This document shows positions 9,249-17,174 of a DNA stretch of 64,000 nt, piece by piece. Under the pieces are notes generated by a model. It saw only the letters and a list, made by a program, of their open reading frames with translations, did not search any database and had not been told where the DNA came from. The stretch's first letter is position 1; each line of letters begins with the position of its first letter. Origin of the DNA: Actinomycetes bacterium (GTDB lineage: Bacteria > Actinomycetota > Acidimicrobiia > IMCC26256 > PALSA-610); contig JANYBW010000099.1 of the NCBI GenBank assembly GCA_025360585.1, positions 1 to 64,000 on the forward strand, given 5' to 3'. A program made the translations under genes and the position numbers.

Positions 9249-10298
9249 ATGGCTGCTGAAACGACGCCGACTGCTGCGGGGCTTCCAGACCAACGACAGC
9301 TCTTGGCCGAAATCGAGCGCGATGTTCGCGAACATCGCCGCAGCGGCGCAATATCCGCGGAGTTCGAAGCCGAGCTGGATCGGGCTTTTGACGAGGTTTC
9401 CCCTCCCGGCGCCACCGGTGGGGGTTTCGATAACGTCGTTGATCAAGCAGCCCGCCATGCGATCGTTGACTACGACGCGCCCACGCTCGGTAGCACGCCG
9501 CTGCGCTTCGTCAAGCGATTGGTAAAGCAGCTCACGGCGTGGTATTTGATCTTTGTGGGCCGTCAGTTGGTGGCGTTCGCGGGCACCACGTTGCGAGCGT
9601 TACGGATTCTGGGTGGGCGCGTTGACGAACTGGAACGGCGCACGCCAGCACTTGATCCGCGCGTCCAGGCCTCACCGCCGCCGGTCGCGAGCGATCTTGA
9701 CGTTGCGGAGTGGATTCCGTTCGCCATTGAGCGGATCTTGCAGACTCCTTCGACGGGTCGAGTATTGCACGCGGATTGTGGCGACGGTTCGTTGTTGTGT
9801 GCTGTGACTGCCGCAGGAATCGATGGCTACGGCACCGATGCACGGCTTGACGCAGGCGCGAAGGCCGATGAATACGCCGTCGAAGTTCGGAGTGCAGAAG
9901 TACTTGATCACCTTCGAACATTGCCCAAGGCAACGTTGCGTGGCATCGTTCTGACGCATTGCGTTGACCGGATGGCCCTCGGCGATCAATTGGAGCTCGT
10001 CGGTCGGGCCGCCGATGCCGTCTGCTCGGGCGGCATCGTCGTCATCGTGACGCAATCGTTGCATTCGTGGGCCGCTGGTCGCGGCGAAATCGGTGCCGAC
10101 CTCGCCGTGGGCCGACCGTTGAGCGCACCAACTTGGATTCATTTGCTCAACCGTGCGGGATTTGTGGCCGAACCAGCCGTGCCGGGCAAGGTTGAACTTC
10201 CCGACGCCGTTGCGCAAAGCAGCGATCCTGCTGTCGTGGCAATTGCGCGGGAGCTGTTTCCTCCGTGCACTGTGGGCATCGTCGCTCGCCGCGAGTGA
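9249..10298 (+). CDS. Class I SAM-dependent methyltransferase-like protein
   Basis: A 349-residue protein in two parts. Residues 1-150 contain a charged helix (IERDVREHRRSGAISAEFE), a hydrophobic amphipathic stretch and a short coiled coil. The remainder is a degenerate Rossmann methyltransferase fold: GRVLHADCGDGSL takes the place of motif I, and a hydrophobic strand (GGIVVIVTQSL) matches the post-IV region. The glycine pattern of motif I is intact enough for SAM binding, but the acidic residue after strand 2 is uncertain. It may cap or modify the glycan; an inactive regulatory role is equally possible. The ATG at 9249 was chosen over longer readings because they would overlap the divergent gene. 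Confidence 0.65.
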   Translation: MAAETTPTAAGLPDQRQLLAEIERDVREHRRSGAISAEFEAELDRAFDEVSPPGATGGGFDNVVDQAARHAIVDYDAPTLGSTPLRFVKRLVKQLTAWYLIFVGRQLVAFAGTTLRALRILGGRVDELERRTPALDPRVQASPPPVASDLDVAEWIPFAIERILQTPSTGRVLHADCGDGSLLCAVTAAGIDGYGTDARLDAGAKADEYAVEVRSAEVLDHLRTLPKATLRGIVLTHCVDRMALGDQLELVGRAADAVCSGGIVVIVTQSLHSWAAGRGEIGADLAVGRPLSAPTWIHLLNRAGFVAEPAVPGKVELPDAVAQSSDPAVVAIARELFPPCTVGIVARRE

Positions 10299-10300
10299 GT

Positions 10301-11368
10301 ATGCCGATGAAAAGAGCCGTCCATCAGTTTCTGCCCTCGTTGGCGCCGCGCGACGCAATCGGCTCGCACACGCTTTCGATTCAGCGCGCACTGCGAAACG
10401 CCGGGATTGAATCCGACATTTACGCAGGCGAAACCCATCGAGAACTGAGAACTCACGCGCGGTCGTACAAAGAGTGGCGCGGTGGCGACGCGATTCTGAT
10501 GTATCACGCGGCGATTGGTTGCGCGCTCGGCGATTGGATGGCGACCCGCACCGAAACCTTGGTGCTGGACTACCACAACATTACGCCCCCCGAATATTTC
10601 GAAAGTTGGGCTCCCGAAACCGGGCTGTTACTTTCGCAAGGCCGTTCACAACTTGGGCGGCTCGCCTCAACGGCGGCGCTTGGGCTCGCCGATTCTGCCT
10701 ACAACGCTGCGGAGCTCGACGCGCTCGGATGTGCACGAACCGCAGTCGTCCCCATTTTTATTGACCCGGCGCAGTGGGGTGCGGTCGATGAGACGGAGCT
10801 GCGCTCGTTGCAGGCCAGTAAACGCGGCGCTGATTGGTTGTTCGTGGGCCGAGTTGCCGCGAACAAGGCACACCACGATCTCTTGTGTTGTTTCGCGATG
10901 TATCAACGGGTGTTCGACCGCGATGCGCGCCTTTGGATCGTTGGCGGAATTAGCTCGGGTGAGTATTGGCACGCGCTGCATCGGCTCGCAGAGCATCTTG
11001 GGGTTGAGAACAACGTTGTCTTCGTCGGCGCGGTCAGTGATGGCGAACTCGGCGCGTATTACTCCGCGGCTGATGTCTTCGTGTGTGTTTCGGATCACGA
11101 AGGATTTTGCGTCCCGCTCATCGAAGCGATGTGGTGGGGCGTGCCGGTGGTTGCGTTCGGGAGTTCTGCGATCCCGGGCACGGTCGGCGATTCGGCAATC
11201 GTGCTTCCGCATAAGCAGCCAGCTGTGGTCGCCGCAGCGGTGAATCGGGTCATGGCCGACGACGCGTTGCGTACGAATCTCATCTCCGCCGGGCGTGCGC
11301 GTGTGAGTGATTTTGATCCGCTACGCACCGCCGCAACCTTGTTGTACGAACTCGAAACGCTCGGATGA
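10301..11368 (+). CDS. Glycosyltransferase family 4, first of a tandem paralogue pair
   Basis: A 355-residue GT4 enzyme. The N-terminus reads VHQFLPSLAPRDAIGSH, and YHNITPPEYF lies near residue 90. The linker strand DWLFVGRVAANKAHHD and the donor motif EGFCVPLIE identify the C-terminal GT-B domain. The start lies 2 bases after the upstream stop; ATG at 10301 and at 10307 are both possible. The next gene shares the HQF-P-AIG-H opening, the H-N-x-TPPEYF segment and the LFVGR strand, so the two arose by duplication. Both probably act on related substrates in the same glycan. Confidence 0.85.
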   Translation: MPMKRAVHQFLPSLAPRDAIGSHTLSIQRALRNAGIESDIYAGETHRELRTHARSYKEWRGGDAILMYHAAIGCALGDWMATRTETLVLDYHNITPPEYFESWAPETGLLLSQGRSQLGRLASTAALGLADSAYNAAELDALGCARTAVVPIFIDPAQWGAVDETELRSLQASKRGADWLFVGRVAANKAHHDLLCCFAMYQRVFDRDARLWIVGGISSGEYWHALHRLAEHLGVENNVVFVGAVSDGELGAYYSAADVFVCVSDHEGFCVPLIEAMWWGVPVVAFGSSAIPGTVGDSAIVLPHKQPAVVAAAVNRVMADDALRTNLISAGRARVSDFDPLRTAATLLYELETLG

Positions 11369-12450
11369 GCATCACTCGCGTGCACCAATTCGTTCCTACG
11401 TGGGAGCCCGGCGCCATCGGCGCGCATGCGCTTGGTGTGCACGAAACCCTTAATGAATCCGGCATTGAATGCACCACCTGGGCGAGTGAGATCAAAGCGG
11501 GATTGCCAGCTATTGCTCGCGATGCGGCCGGTTTTTTTGGTGATCCGACGCGCCTCACTGATTGCTGCTTGCTCTACCACGTGGCGGTCGGTGCCGAAAT
11601 GGGAGAGTCGCTGCTGCTGCGCGAGGAACCGTTGGTTCTTAACCACCACAACGTCACGCCGCCGGAATATTTCGACCCTTGGTTTCCGGCGATGGCCGAG
11701 AACTTGGAGGTGGGCGCAAGCCAGGTGGTGAAGCTGGCCGCGCGCGCGAAGTGTGCAATCGCGGACTCCGAATTCAATGCGCAGCACATCCGTGACGCAG
11801 GGTGCGCGGATGTTGTTGTCGCTCCGGTGTTTATCGAACTTGACAAGCCCTGTGATTCGTCGCTTTTCGTGAATCTTCGCGCATCTACGGACGCTGCGAA
11901 GTGGCTGTTCGTTGGCCGGATCGCGCCCAACAAAGCCCCCCACGACATTGTGTGCGCGTTTGCGTGGTATCACCGTGCCTACGAACCAACCGCGCGGCTG
12001 TGGTTCGTCGGGGGTGGCCCGAGCGATGCATATCGCACGACATTGATGCGGCTGATTGATCGCCTTGGTTTGTCCGATGCTGTCGAACTTTGTGGCGCGG
12101 TCAGCGAAGCCGAACTCGGCGCGTATTACCGCGCGGCGGACGTTTTCGTTTGTCTGTCGCGCCATGAAGGATTTGGAGTTCCGATCGTGGAAGCGATGGC
12201 GCATGAGCTTCCGGTGGTGGCTCTGGACGCCGCGGCCGTCGCGGCGACGTCCGGCGGTGCCGCGCTGCTCCTCGATGCCCCGAGCCCAGCCCTCGTTGCA
12301 GGAAGTGTCGCTCGTATCCGAAACGATGAACAGTTGCGGGCCGGGCTGGTGCAAGCCGGTAAGCGACGTAGTGCTGATTTCGAGCGCCCGAAGGTGGCGG
12401 GCCAATGGCGCGATTCGATGCGCGATCTGCTGGCGCGCATCTCTCAATAG
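11365..12450 (+). CDS. Glycosyltransferase family 4, second of a tandem paralogue pair
   Basis: A 361-residue paralogue of the preceding gene, overlapping it by 4 bases (ATGA). Shared landmarks are VHQFVPTWEPGAIGAH at the N-terminus, HHNVTPPEYF near residue 97, WLFVGRIAPNKAPHD after the linker and EGFGVPIVE as the donor-site motif. The two copies have diverged through most of their length, so the duplication is not recent and specificities may differ. It converges on the next GT4 gene, whose stop lies 16 bases away. Confidence 0.87.
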   Translation: MSITRVHQFVPTWEPGAIGAHALGVHETLNESGIECTTWASEIKAGLPAIARDAAGFFGDPTRLTDCCLLYHVAVGAEMGESLLLREEPLVLNHHNVTPPEYFDPWFPAMAENLEVGASQVVKLAARAKCAIADSEFNAQHIRDAGCADVVVAPVFIELDKPCDSSLFVNLRASTDAAKWLFVGRIAPNKAPHDIVCAFAWYHRAYEPTARLWFVGGGPSDAYRTTLMRLIDRLGLSDAVELCGAVSEAELGAYYRAADVFVCLSRHEGFGVPIVEAMAHELPVVALDAAAVAATSGGAALLLDAPSPALVAGSVARIRNDEQLRAGLVQAGKRRSADFERPKVAGQWRDSMRDLLARISQ

Positions 12451-12466
12451 CGATTGCCGCGTCGCG

Positions 12467-13777
12467 TTACCTGGTCGGAGCGAGTCCCACCGTCGAGAGG
12501 AAGTCTGTGAACGCGGAATCCCAAGTACGCAAGCGGTAGTCGCTGCGTATCGCTTGTTCGCGGGTCTTGCGGGTCGTAGCATCGCAGTACTTGAGGATGC
12601 CTTCAAGCCACGCGCGAGGGTCAAACGGGCTGATGTAATCGGCGAGGTCTCGGCCGATTTCGGGGATGGAAGCTTGATCCGTGGTGAGACACACCTTGGC
12701 GCGTTGCAGCGATTCGGCTACCGGAAGTCCCCACCCTTCATACAGCGACGGATACACGGTGAAGAGGCAATGGTCGTAGAGCCATTGGAGCTCGTGGTCG
12801 CCGATGCCGGCCAAGACCGTGATCGATTCGGCGACGATGGGATCGTGACGGATCGCGTGTTGCGTGGTTTCTGCGAGCCAACCCGGACGCCCGACGATAA
12901 GGAGTTTGGGCAGTGTGACGCCTCGGCGATGAGCCTCGCGGTACGCCTGGTACAACACGAACTGATTTTTGCGTACCTCGAGTGTTCCTACGCACAGGAT
13001 GTACGGGATCGTGGGATCGATTTGGCGCGGCGGCGGTGTGTCGAGCGCTGCGGGAGTTGCATCCGCGCCGAGATGGACAACGCCGAGCGTTGCGTTCGGA
13101 ATCTCGACGTTCTCGAGTTCGCAGAAACGCCTGATGTCCGAGGCGGTGTTGTGGGAAATCGCCACGATGTTGGTACTGAGCGGCAGGACGGTGCGCAGAA
13201 ATGGTGTGACGATGCTGGCTGCCCCGGTCGCCGCCCATTGCGGATGCAAACTTGGGATGAGGTCGTACACGATTTGGGTCAGTGCGAGTGCGAATTGCGT
13301 CGTGACGCTTGCAAGCGTGTCGGCGTATCCGGGCGTGAGCCAGTTCGCGCCGAGGACAATGAGGTGATCGCCTGCGGTGAATATTTCCCGAGACTCTCGC
13401 GGTACCTGGGCTTCGGTGCTGCCCGAAACTTTTCGCGCCGCGACGACGTACGGCTTGGCTTTGCGCGCGATGCGGATTGCGAACTGTTTCGCGAGTTGTT
13501 GTGCGGGCGTGCTGGCTTCGGAATCATTGGGCAATGGCGACGGCCGGCTAGACGGTTGGGAATTTGACGAAGAAGTGCGCGGGGTCAGGACTTCGTCGCT
13601 GATCGACAGGTAGCGAGCACTCGAAGGGTCGAAGCGGCAACATTGGGAACGTGTAGGAAAAGTCGAGCGCAGGCGGATCGCGAACTCGTAGCCAACGCGT
13701 TGGATTCCTGTTGGTGGGCCAGTCCAATCGACGAGATCGGTGACATCGATCCAAATGTTTGGGAGCGTTATCGCCAC
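12467..13777 (-). CDS. Glycosyltransferase family 4 (WcaI/RfbU-type)
   Basis: A 436-residue GT4 enzyme opening NIWIDVTDLVDW and PPTGIQRVGYEF, a start seen in mannosyl- and rhamnosyltransferases of this subgroup. Residues of about 75-110 form a Ser/Pro-rich insertion. LCVGTLEVRKNQ and the donor motif EGWGLPVAE mark the C-terminal domain. The start is uncertain. The GTG at 13777 has AAAGGA 9 bases upstream and matches the family N-terminus; the ATG at 13786 would leave no spacing to that AAAGGA, and longer TTG-initiated readings lack a ribosome site. Confidence 0.82.
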   Translation of the reverse strand: MAITLPNIWIDVTDLVDWTGPPTGIQRVGYEFAIRLRSTFPTRSQCCRFDPSSARYLSISDEVLTPRTSSSNSQPSSRPSPLPNDSEASTPAQQLAKQFAIRIARKAKPYVVAARKVSGSTEAQVPRESREIFTAGDHLIVLGANWLTPGYADTLASVTTQFALALTQIVYDLIPSLHPQWAATGAASIVTPFLRTVLPLSTNIVAISHNTASDIRRFCELENVEIPNATLGVVHLGADATPAALDTPPPRQIDPTIPYILCVGTLEVRKNQFVLYQAYREAHRRGVTLPKLLIVGRPGWLAETTQHAIRHDPIVAESITVLAGIGDHELQWLYDHCLFTVYPSLYEGWGLPVAESLQRAKVCLTTDQASIPEIGRDLADYISPFDPRAWLEGILKYCDATTRKTREQAIRSDYRLRTWDSAFTDFLSTVGLAPTR

Positions 13778-14019
13778 CGGGTGCATTCCTTTGTGGGGTT
13801 CATTCTGATGTGGTCCATGGTCCATCGTCCGGGCCTGTGAACGGCTTGCCGGTGCCGTCACGTTACCGATTCGGTTCAACCGCTCATTGTGGTTGTGCTG
13901 TCACCATAAGCATGCGGGCGCGGGGAATTCTTGTGGTTAATGTTGTAGAAGTTGTTGATGTTGATATTGGGTTCTCGATTGTGTCCGATGTTCGGGCAAT
14001 GCCCGACGAGGTGAGCGCC

Positions 14020-15609
14020 ATGCAAAACCATGAACCAACCTGCCCTTGTTGTGGTGCCGAAGGCGCCCGTATGGAGCTGGGTGCCGAAGGCGCCCGTATG
14101 GACCAGGGTGCGGCGCGATTCGGTCGGCGTGAGTTAGTGGTGGGGAGCGCGAGCGCGGCGGCGCTGTTGGCTTCGGCGTCGTGGCTCGGCGCGGGGAGTT
14201 CTCGAGGTGCGAAGTCTTTCGCGGCCATGAACCCATTTGCGGCGGGGAGCGCTGGCGTGCTTGCGGCGCCGCGCATTGTGACGAGAGCACAGTGGGGTGC
14301 GAACGAAAAATGGCGTAACGATGTGCCGGTGTTCGACGCTACGGTTGAGAAGTTGGTCGTGCATCACACGGTGACTCCGAATGGGCCGCGTGATGTCGCA
14401 GCGGTGATTCGCAATATGTACTGGTATCACACGTCGCGTGGCTACATCGACCTTGCGTACAACTTCGTGATCGATGAAAACGGTTCCATTTATGAGGGTC
14501 GTTGGGCGCAGAACTACGCGTCGGGCGGTGTTCACTCGACTGAAGATGTTCAACGTCGCCAAGTCCGCAGCGCGCACGCGTTGTATTTCAATGAGCGCAC
14601 GATTGGCATCGCATTGTTGGGCACGTTCAATTCCGTGAGCCCGCCACCTCAGATGCTGCGATCGTTGGTAGATCTCATGGCGTGGAAGTGTTCGCGGTGG
14701 CGGATCAATCCGGTGGGTTCGTCTGCCTATACGAATACGCAATTGCAACGCGTCGTAATGCCGAACATTGTTGGTCACCGCGATGTCACCCAAACATTGT
14801 GTCCGGGCGATGCAACTCGCGCGTTGTTGCCGTCGTTGCGGGTTCGCGTACAGGATCGGCTCGCGCAGTCGCAGCGGGCGTATTGGGTCTTGGCGCGCGA
14901 TGGTTCGGTGCGGAGCTATGGCGGCGCGGTCGCGGTCCCTGCTCAAGCGATGCCCGCAGGCGGCGTGATTGCTGGTGCAGTTCCCAGTGGGCGTCCGGGA
15001 ATTTGGCTGCTCGGTCCGAGTGGTCGAGTCATGAATGTTGCTGGCGCGCATTCGCATGGTGATTTGCGCCGCTATCAGCTTCATAAGCCGGTGGTCGCGA
15101 TTGCTTCGAGTCCTTCGGGGCATGGCTATTTCATTGCTGGTGCCGATGGCGGCGTATTTTGTTTCGGAGATGCGCACTTCCATGGATCGTTAGGTGGCCG
15201 TCACCTGCGAGCCGCGATTTGCTCGCTCGCGGTGTTGCCCGATGGCCGTGGCTATCGATTGCTTTCGCGTGATGGTGCGGTCTTCAATTTTGGGATCGCC
15301 CGTGCGAAGCCGGCACTCGGGCCGTTTCCTCACGCGAATCCGGCAGTTGCGATGTTGGGAACGACGAGTGGCCACGGCTATTGGGTTGTTCAACGAGATG
15401 GCACGCTGCATGGTGTCGGCGACGCTCGACCAAGGGCTTGGGTGCACAAACCGAAGGGGCCCGTGATTGCCTTGCATCGAGGCGGCGGTGGCCGGGGGTT
15501 GATCGCGATGTGTCGCGATGGCTCGTTTGTCAATACGGTGACGGCTGGGGCGTTGCATTCGGCTCGCGCTTCGTCGATACCGTACGTCGCGGTCGTGGGA
15601 AGCTTGTGA
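14020..15609 (+). CDS. Tat-exported N-acetylmuramoyl-L-alanine amidase with C-terminal repeat domain
   Basis: A 529-residue enzyme that should cleave the lactyl amide in peptidoglycan outside the membrane. GRRELVVG at residues 35-42 with the hydrophobic run AAALLASASWLG is a twin-arginine signal. The PGRP/Amidase_2 domain spans about 84-280: H115/H116, H253 and C261 (in LCPGD) are the expected zinc ligands and QWGA is the typical entry. Residues of about 285-529 hold six blade-like repeats (GYxxxxxDGxVxxxG) resembling those of the L,D-transpeptidase at 33228. The start has GAGGTG 6 bases upstream; an in-frame ATG at 13912 is less likely. Before the twin arginines sit a CPCC motif and a duplicated nine-residue unit, which is odd for a signal n-region. 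Confidence 0.88.
   Translation: MQNHEPTCPCCGAEGARMELGAEGARMDQGAARFGRRELVVGSASAAALLASASWLGAGSSRGAKSFAAMNPFAAGSAGVLAAPRIVTRAQWGANEKWRNDVPVFDATVEKLVVHHTVTPNGPRDVAAVIRNMYWYHTSRGYIDLAYNFVIDENGSIYEGRWAQNYASGGVHSTEDVQRRQVRSAHALYFNERTIGIALLGTFNSVSPPPQMLRSLVDLMAWKCSRWRINPVGSSAYTNTQLQRVVMPNIVGHRDVTQTLCPGDATRALLPSLRVRVQDRLAQSQRAYWVLARDGSVRSYGGAVAVPAQAMPAGGVIAGAVPSGRPGIWLLGPSGRVMNVAGAHSHGDLRRYQLHKPVVAIASSPSGHGYFIAGADGGVFCFGDAHFHGSLGGRHLRAAICSLAVLPDGRGYRLLSRDGAVFNFGIARAKPALGPFPHANPAVAMLGTTSGHGYWVVQRDGTLHGVGDARPRAWVHKPKGPVIALHRGGGGRGLIAMCRDGSFVNTVTAGALHSARASSIPYVAVVGSL
14053..14106. repeat. 27-bp tandem duplication in the amidase n-region
   Basis: Two adjacent 27-bp units encode GAEGARMEL and GAEGARMDQ. 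They differ only in the last bases and keep the frame. The duplication lengthens the segment ahead of the Tat motif. Confidence 0.9.
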
Positions 15610-15618
15610 GCGGTGGGC

Positions 15619-16980
15619 CTAAAGCTCGAGTGGCTCGTGGCTGATGACCTCGAGGAGATCCTCGACCGTGGCAGTAGTGGTTTTCATTTCGCGAAACAGC
15701 AGTGCGGTGATCGTGACGGCTGCAAGCACGGAACTGGCGAGGAACGCGAGTTGAGCTCGGGTGATGACGTCGCTACCGAACGGCATCACTGAAACGAATC
15801 CAATGGCTCCGACTGCCCAGCCGATCGTCAGTTTCGAATAGGCCTTGAGTGCGATAAGGCCCTGGGCCAGGGTAAACGCCACGATGTAGGCGCCCGCGCC
15901 CGCGGCCAGGAGCGCGAGTTCTGGGCTCGACAAGGTCCATTTCTTAGCGAAGATTCTCTGGCCGACCGGCTGCCCGAGCGCGAGGGCGCCGATGACCCCG
16001 GCGACTCCGATGCCGAGCACTAGCACGAAGAGACGCTTCAATACTGCGCTGAATTCGTCGTGGCGGCCCGCGGCCGCACTCGCGGCGAGCTTTGGCAATA
16101 AAGCGGCCTGCACTGCTTGGAACATCAGTAAAGGAACCCGAGCTAAAAACATGGCCGTAACGAAGCCAGCCAGTAAACGTTGGTCCTCTTTGCCCGGACC
16201 CATAAGAATTTGTGCCGCGAACACTGGCGCGTACGAAAGCACCTGGGCCATCACCGAGCTCGACAACAACCACGCGAGTGCTGTCGACAATTCTGAGTAT
16301 GAAGCCTCGGGGCCGGGCGCAGCTAGACCCTTTTGGCCGCGGAGCGAAACCAATACCGCAACGATCGGGGGCAGCACTAGGGCAAGGCCAAAGAGCCCTG
16401 GGGTCGCGTGGCCGGAAGCGACGATCGCGACCACAGCGATCACGCGCGTGATGCCTTCGCTTCCGTGCATGAGACCGTAGTTGTTGAACCGGCCGTTTCC
16501 ACTGAGCGCGCCGCGTACTAAGTACGCGGATGCGTAGGTCATCAGCGCCACGATGAGGGCGCCGATCAGCATCCAATGGTTGGCGGTCGAGACGTCTTTT
16601 TTGAAGAGCTGATCAATGGCGTTCGGTACGAAAATGAACACGCCAAGCACAATGGTCGCCGTGACCGCCGCAAGCGCTGCGCCGAGCCGAACCGCCTTCC
16701 ACAAGACTGGTCCGCCGCCTTGGCCGTGCTCTCGGCGATGGGCCATCGAGCGGGCGACCTCCTGTTCGAGTGGTTGAAAAAAGCCAGGAGTAATGACGAA
16801 TGTCAGGATCCACAATGAGTTGACTGCGTTGTAGCCGGAGTCGCTCAGCTTCTTTTCGGCAAAGATCTGGTAGGCCCAAGCGGCGACAGATCCGATGAGA
16901 AGGCCGGCTCCGACCGCAAGAGTGCCGTCAGGGATATTCGACGCAGCGGAATCGACCGCTCGCCGGGCGCGTGTTTGCAT
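15619..16980 (-). CDS. Polysaccharide flippase-like membrane protein (MOP/Wzx type)
   Basis: A 453-residue integral membrane protein with about 12-14 hydrophobic segments, starting with AVGAGLLIGSVAAWAYQIF. A charged loop (FQPLEQEVARSMAHRREHG) follows the second helix, the position where Wzx and MATE relatives carry conserved charges. It is the obvious candidate to flip lipid-linked oligosaccharides made by the adjacent glycosyltransferases, which is inference from context. The ATG at 16980 is preferred over an in-frame TTG at 17004. The gene ends 9 bases from the convergent amidase stop. A MurJ-like lipid II flippase is less likely because the expected arginine-rich cavity helix is not apparent. 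Confidence 0.72.
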   Translation of the reverse strand: MQTRARRAVDSAASNIPDGTLAVGAGLLIGSVAAWAYQIFAEKKLSDSGYNAVNSLWILTFVITPGFFQPLEQEVARSMAHRREHGQGGGPVLWKAVRLGAALAAVTATIVLGVFIFVPNAIDQLFKKDVSTANHWMLIGALIVALMTYASAYLVRGALSGNGRFNNYGLMHGSEGITRVIAVVAIVASGHATPGLFGLALVLPPIVAVLVSLRGQKGLAAPGPEASYSELSTALAWLLSSSVMAQVLSYAPVFAAQILMGPGKEDQRLLAGFVTAMFLARVPLLMFQAVQAALLPKLAASAAAGRHDEFSAVLKRLFVLVLGIGVAGVIGALALGQPVGQRIFAKKWTLSSPELALLAAGAGAYIVAFTLAQGLIALKAYSKLTIGWAVGAIGFVSVMPFGSDVITRAQLAFLASSVLAAVTITALLFREMKTTTATVEDLLEVISHEPLEL

Positions 16981-17007
16981 CGCTGAGCATGGTAAACCGG
17001 TCAAGCG

Positions 17008-17097
17008 ATGAAGACCCGCACGCTGTTGCTGTTGTGTGCCGCTTGTGCCATGGCCATTTTGGGTGCCGGGTTGGCATTCGTTTTTCTCATTGGCTGA
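17008..17097 (+). CDS. Candidate 29-residue single-span membrane peptide
   Basis: An ATG-TGA frame between the flippase and lpd encodes MKTRTLLLLC, then a hydrophobic run ending FVFLIG. Two positive residues followed by about 24 hydrophobic ones is the pattern of a small membrane protein. No clear ribosome site is visible. I do not recognise it; chance is a real alternative for a frame this short. Confidence 0.35.
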   Translation: MKTRTLLLLCAACAMAILGAGLAFVFLIG

Positions 17098-17174
17098 TGT
17101 AAGGCTTTCAGATACTCAGGCGTTGTGTAACGGCTCGCGGTGCTTTGGACGCCGAAAAAATTTAGGGAGAGACC

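Noticed and set aside
12056..13567. 503-codon plus-strand frame spanning two glycosyltransferase genes
   Set aside because: It overlaps two well-supported GT4 genes in other frames and has no recognisable domain.
14134..15183. 349-codon minus-strand frame opposite the amidase
   Set aside because: Arginine- and threonine-rich shadow of a clear Tat-amidase gene.
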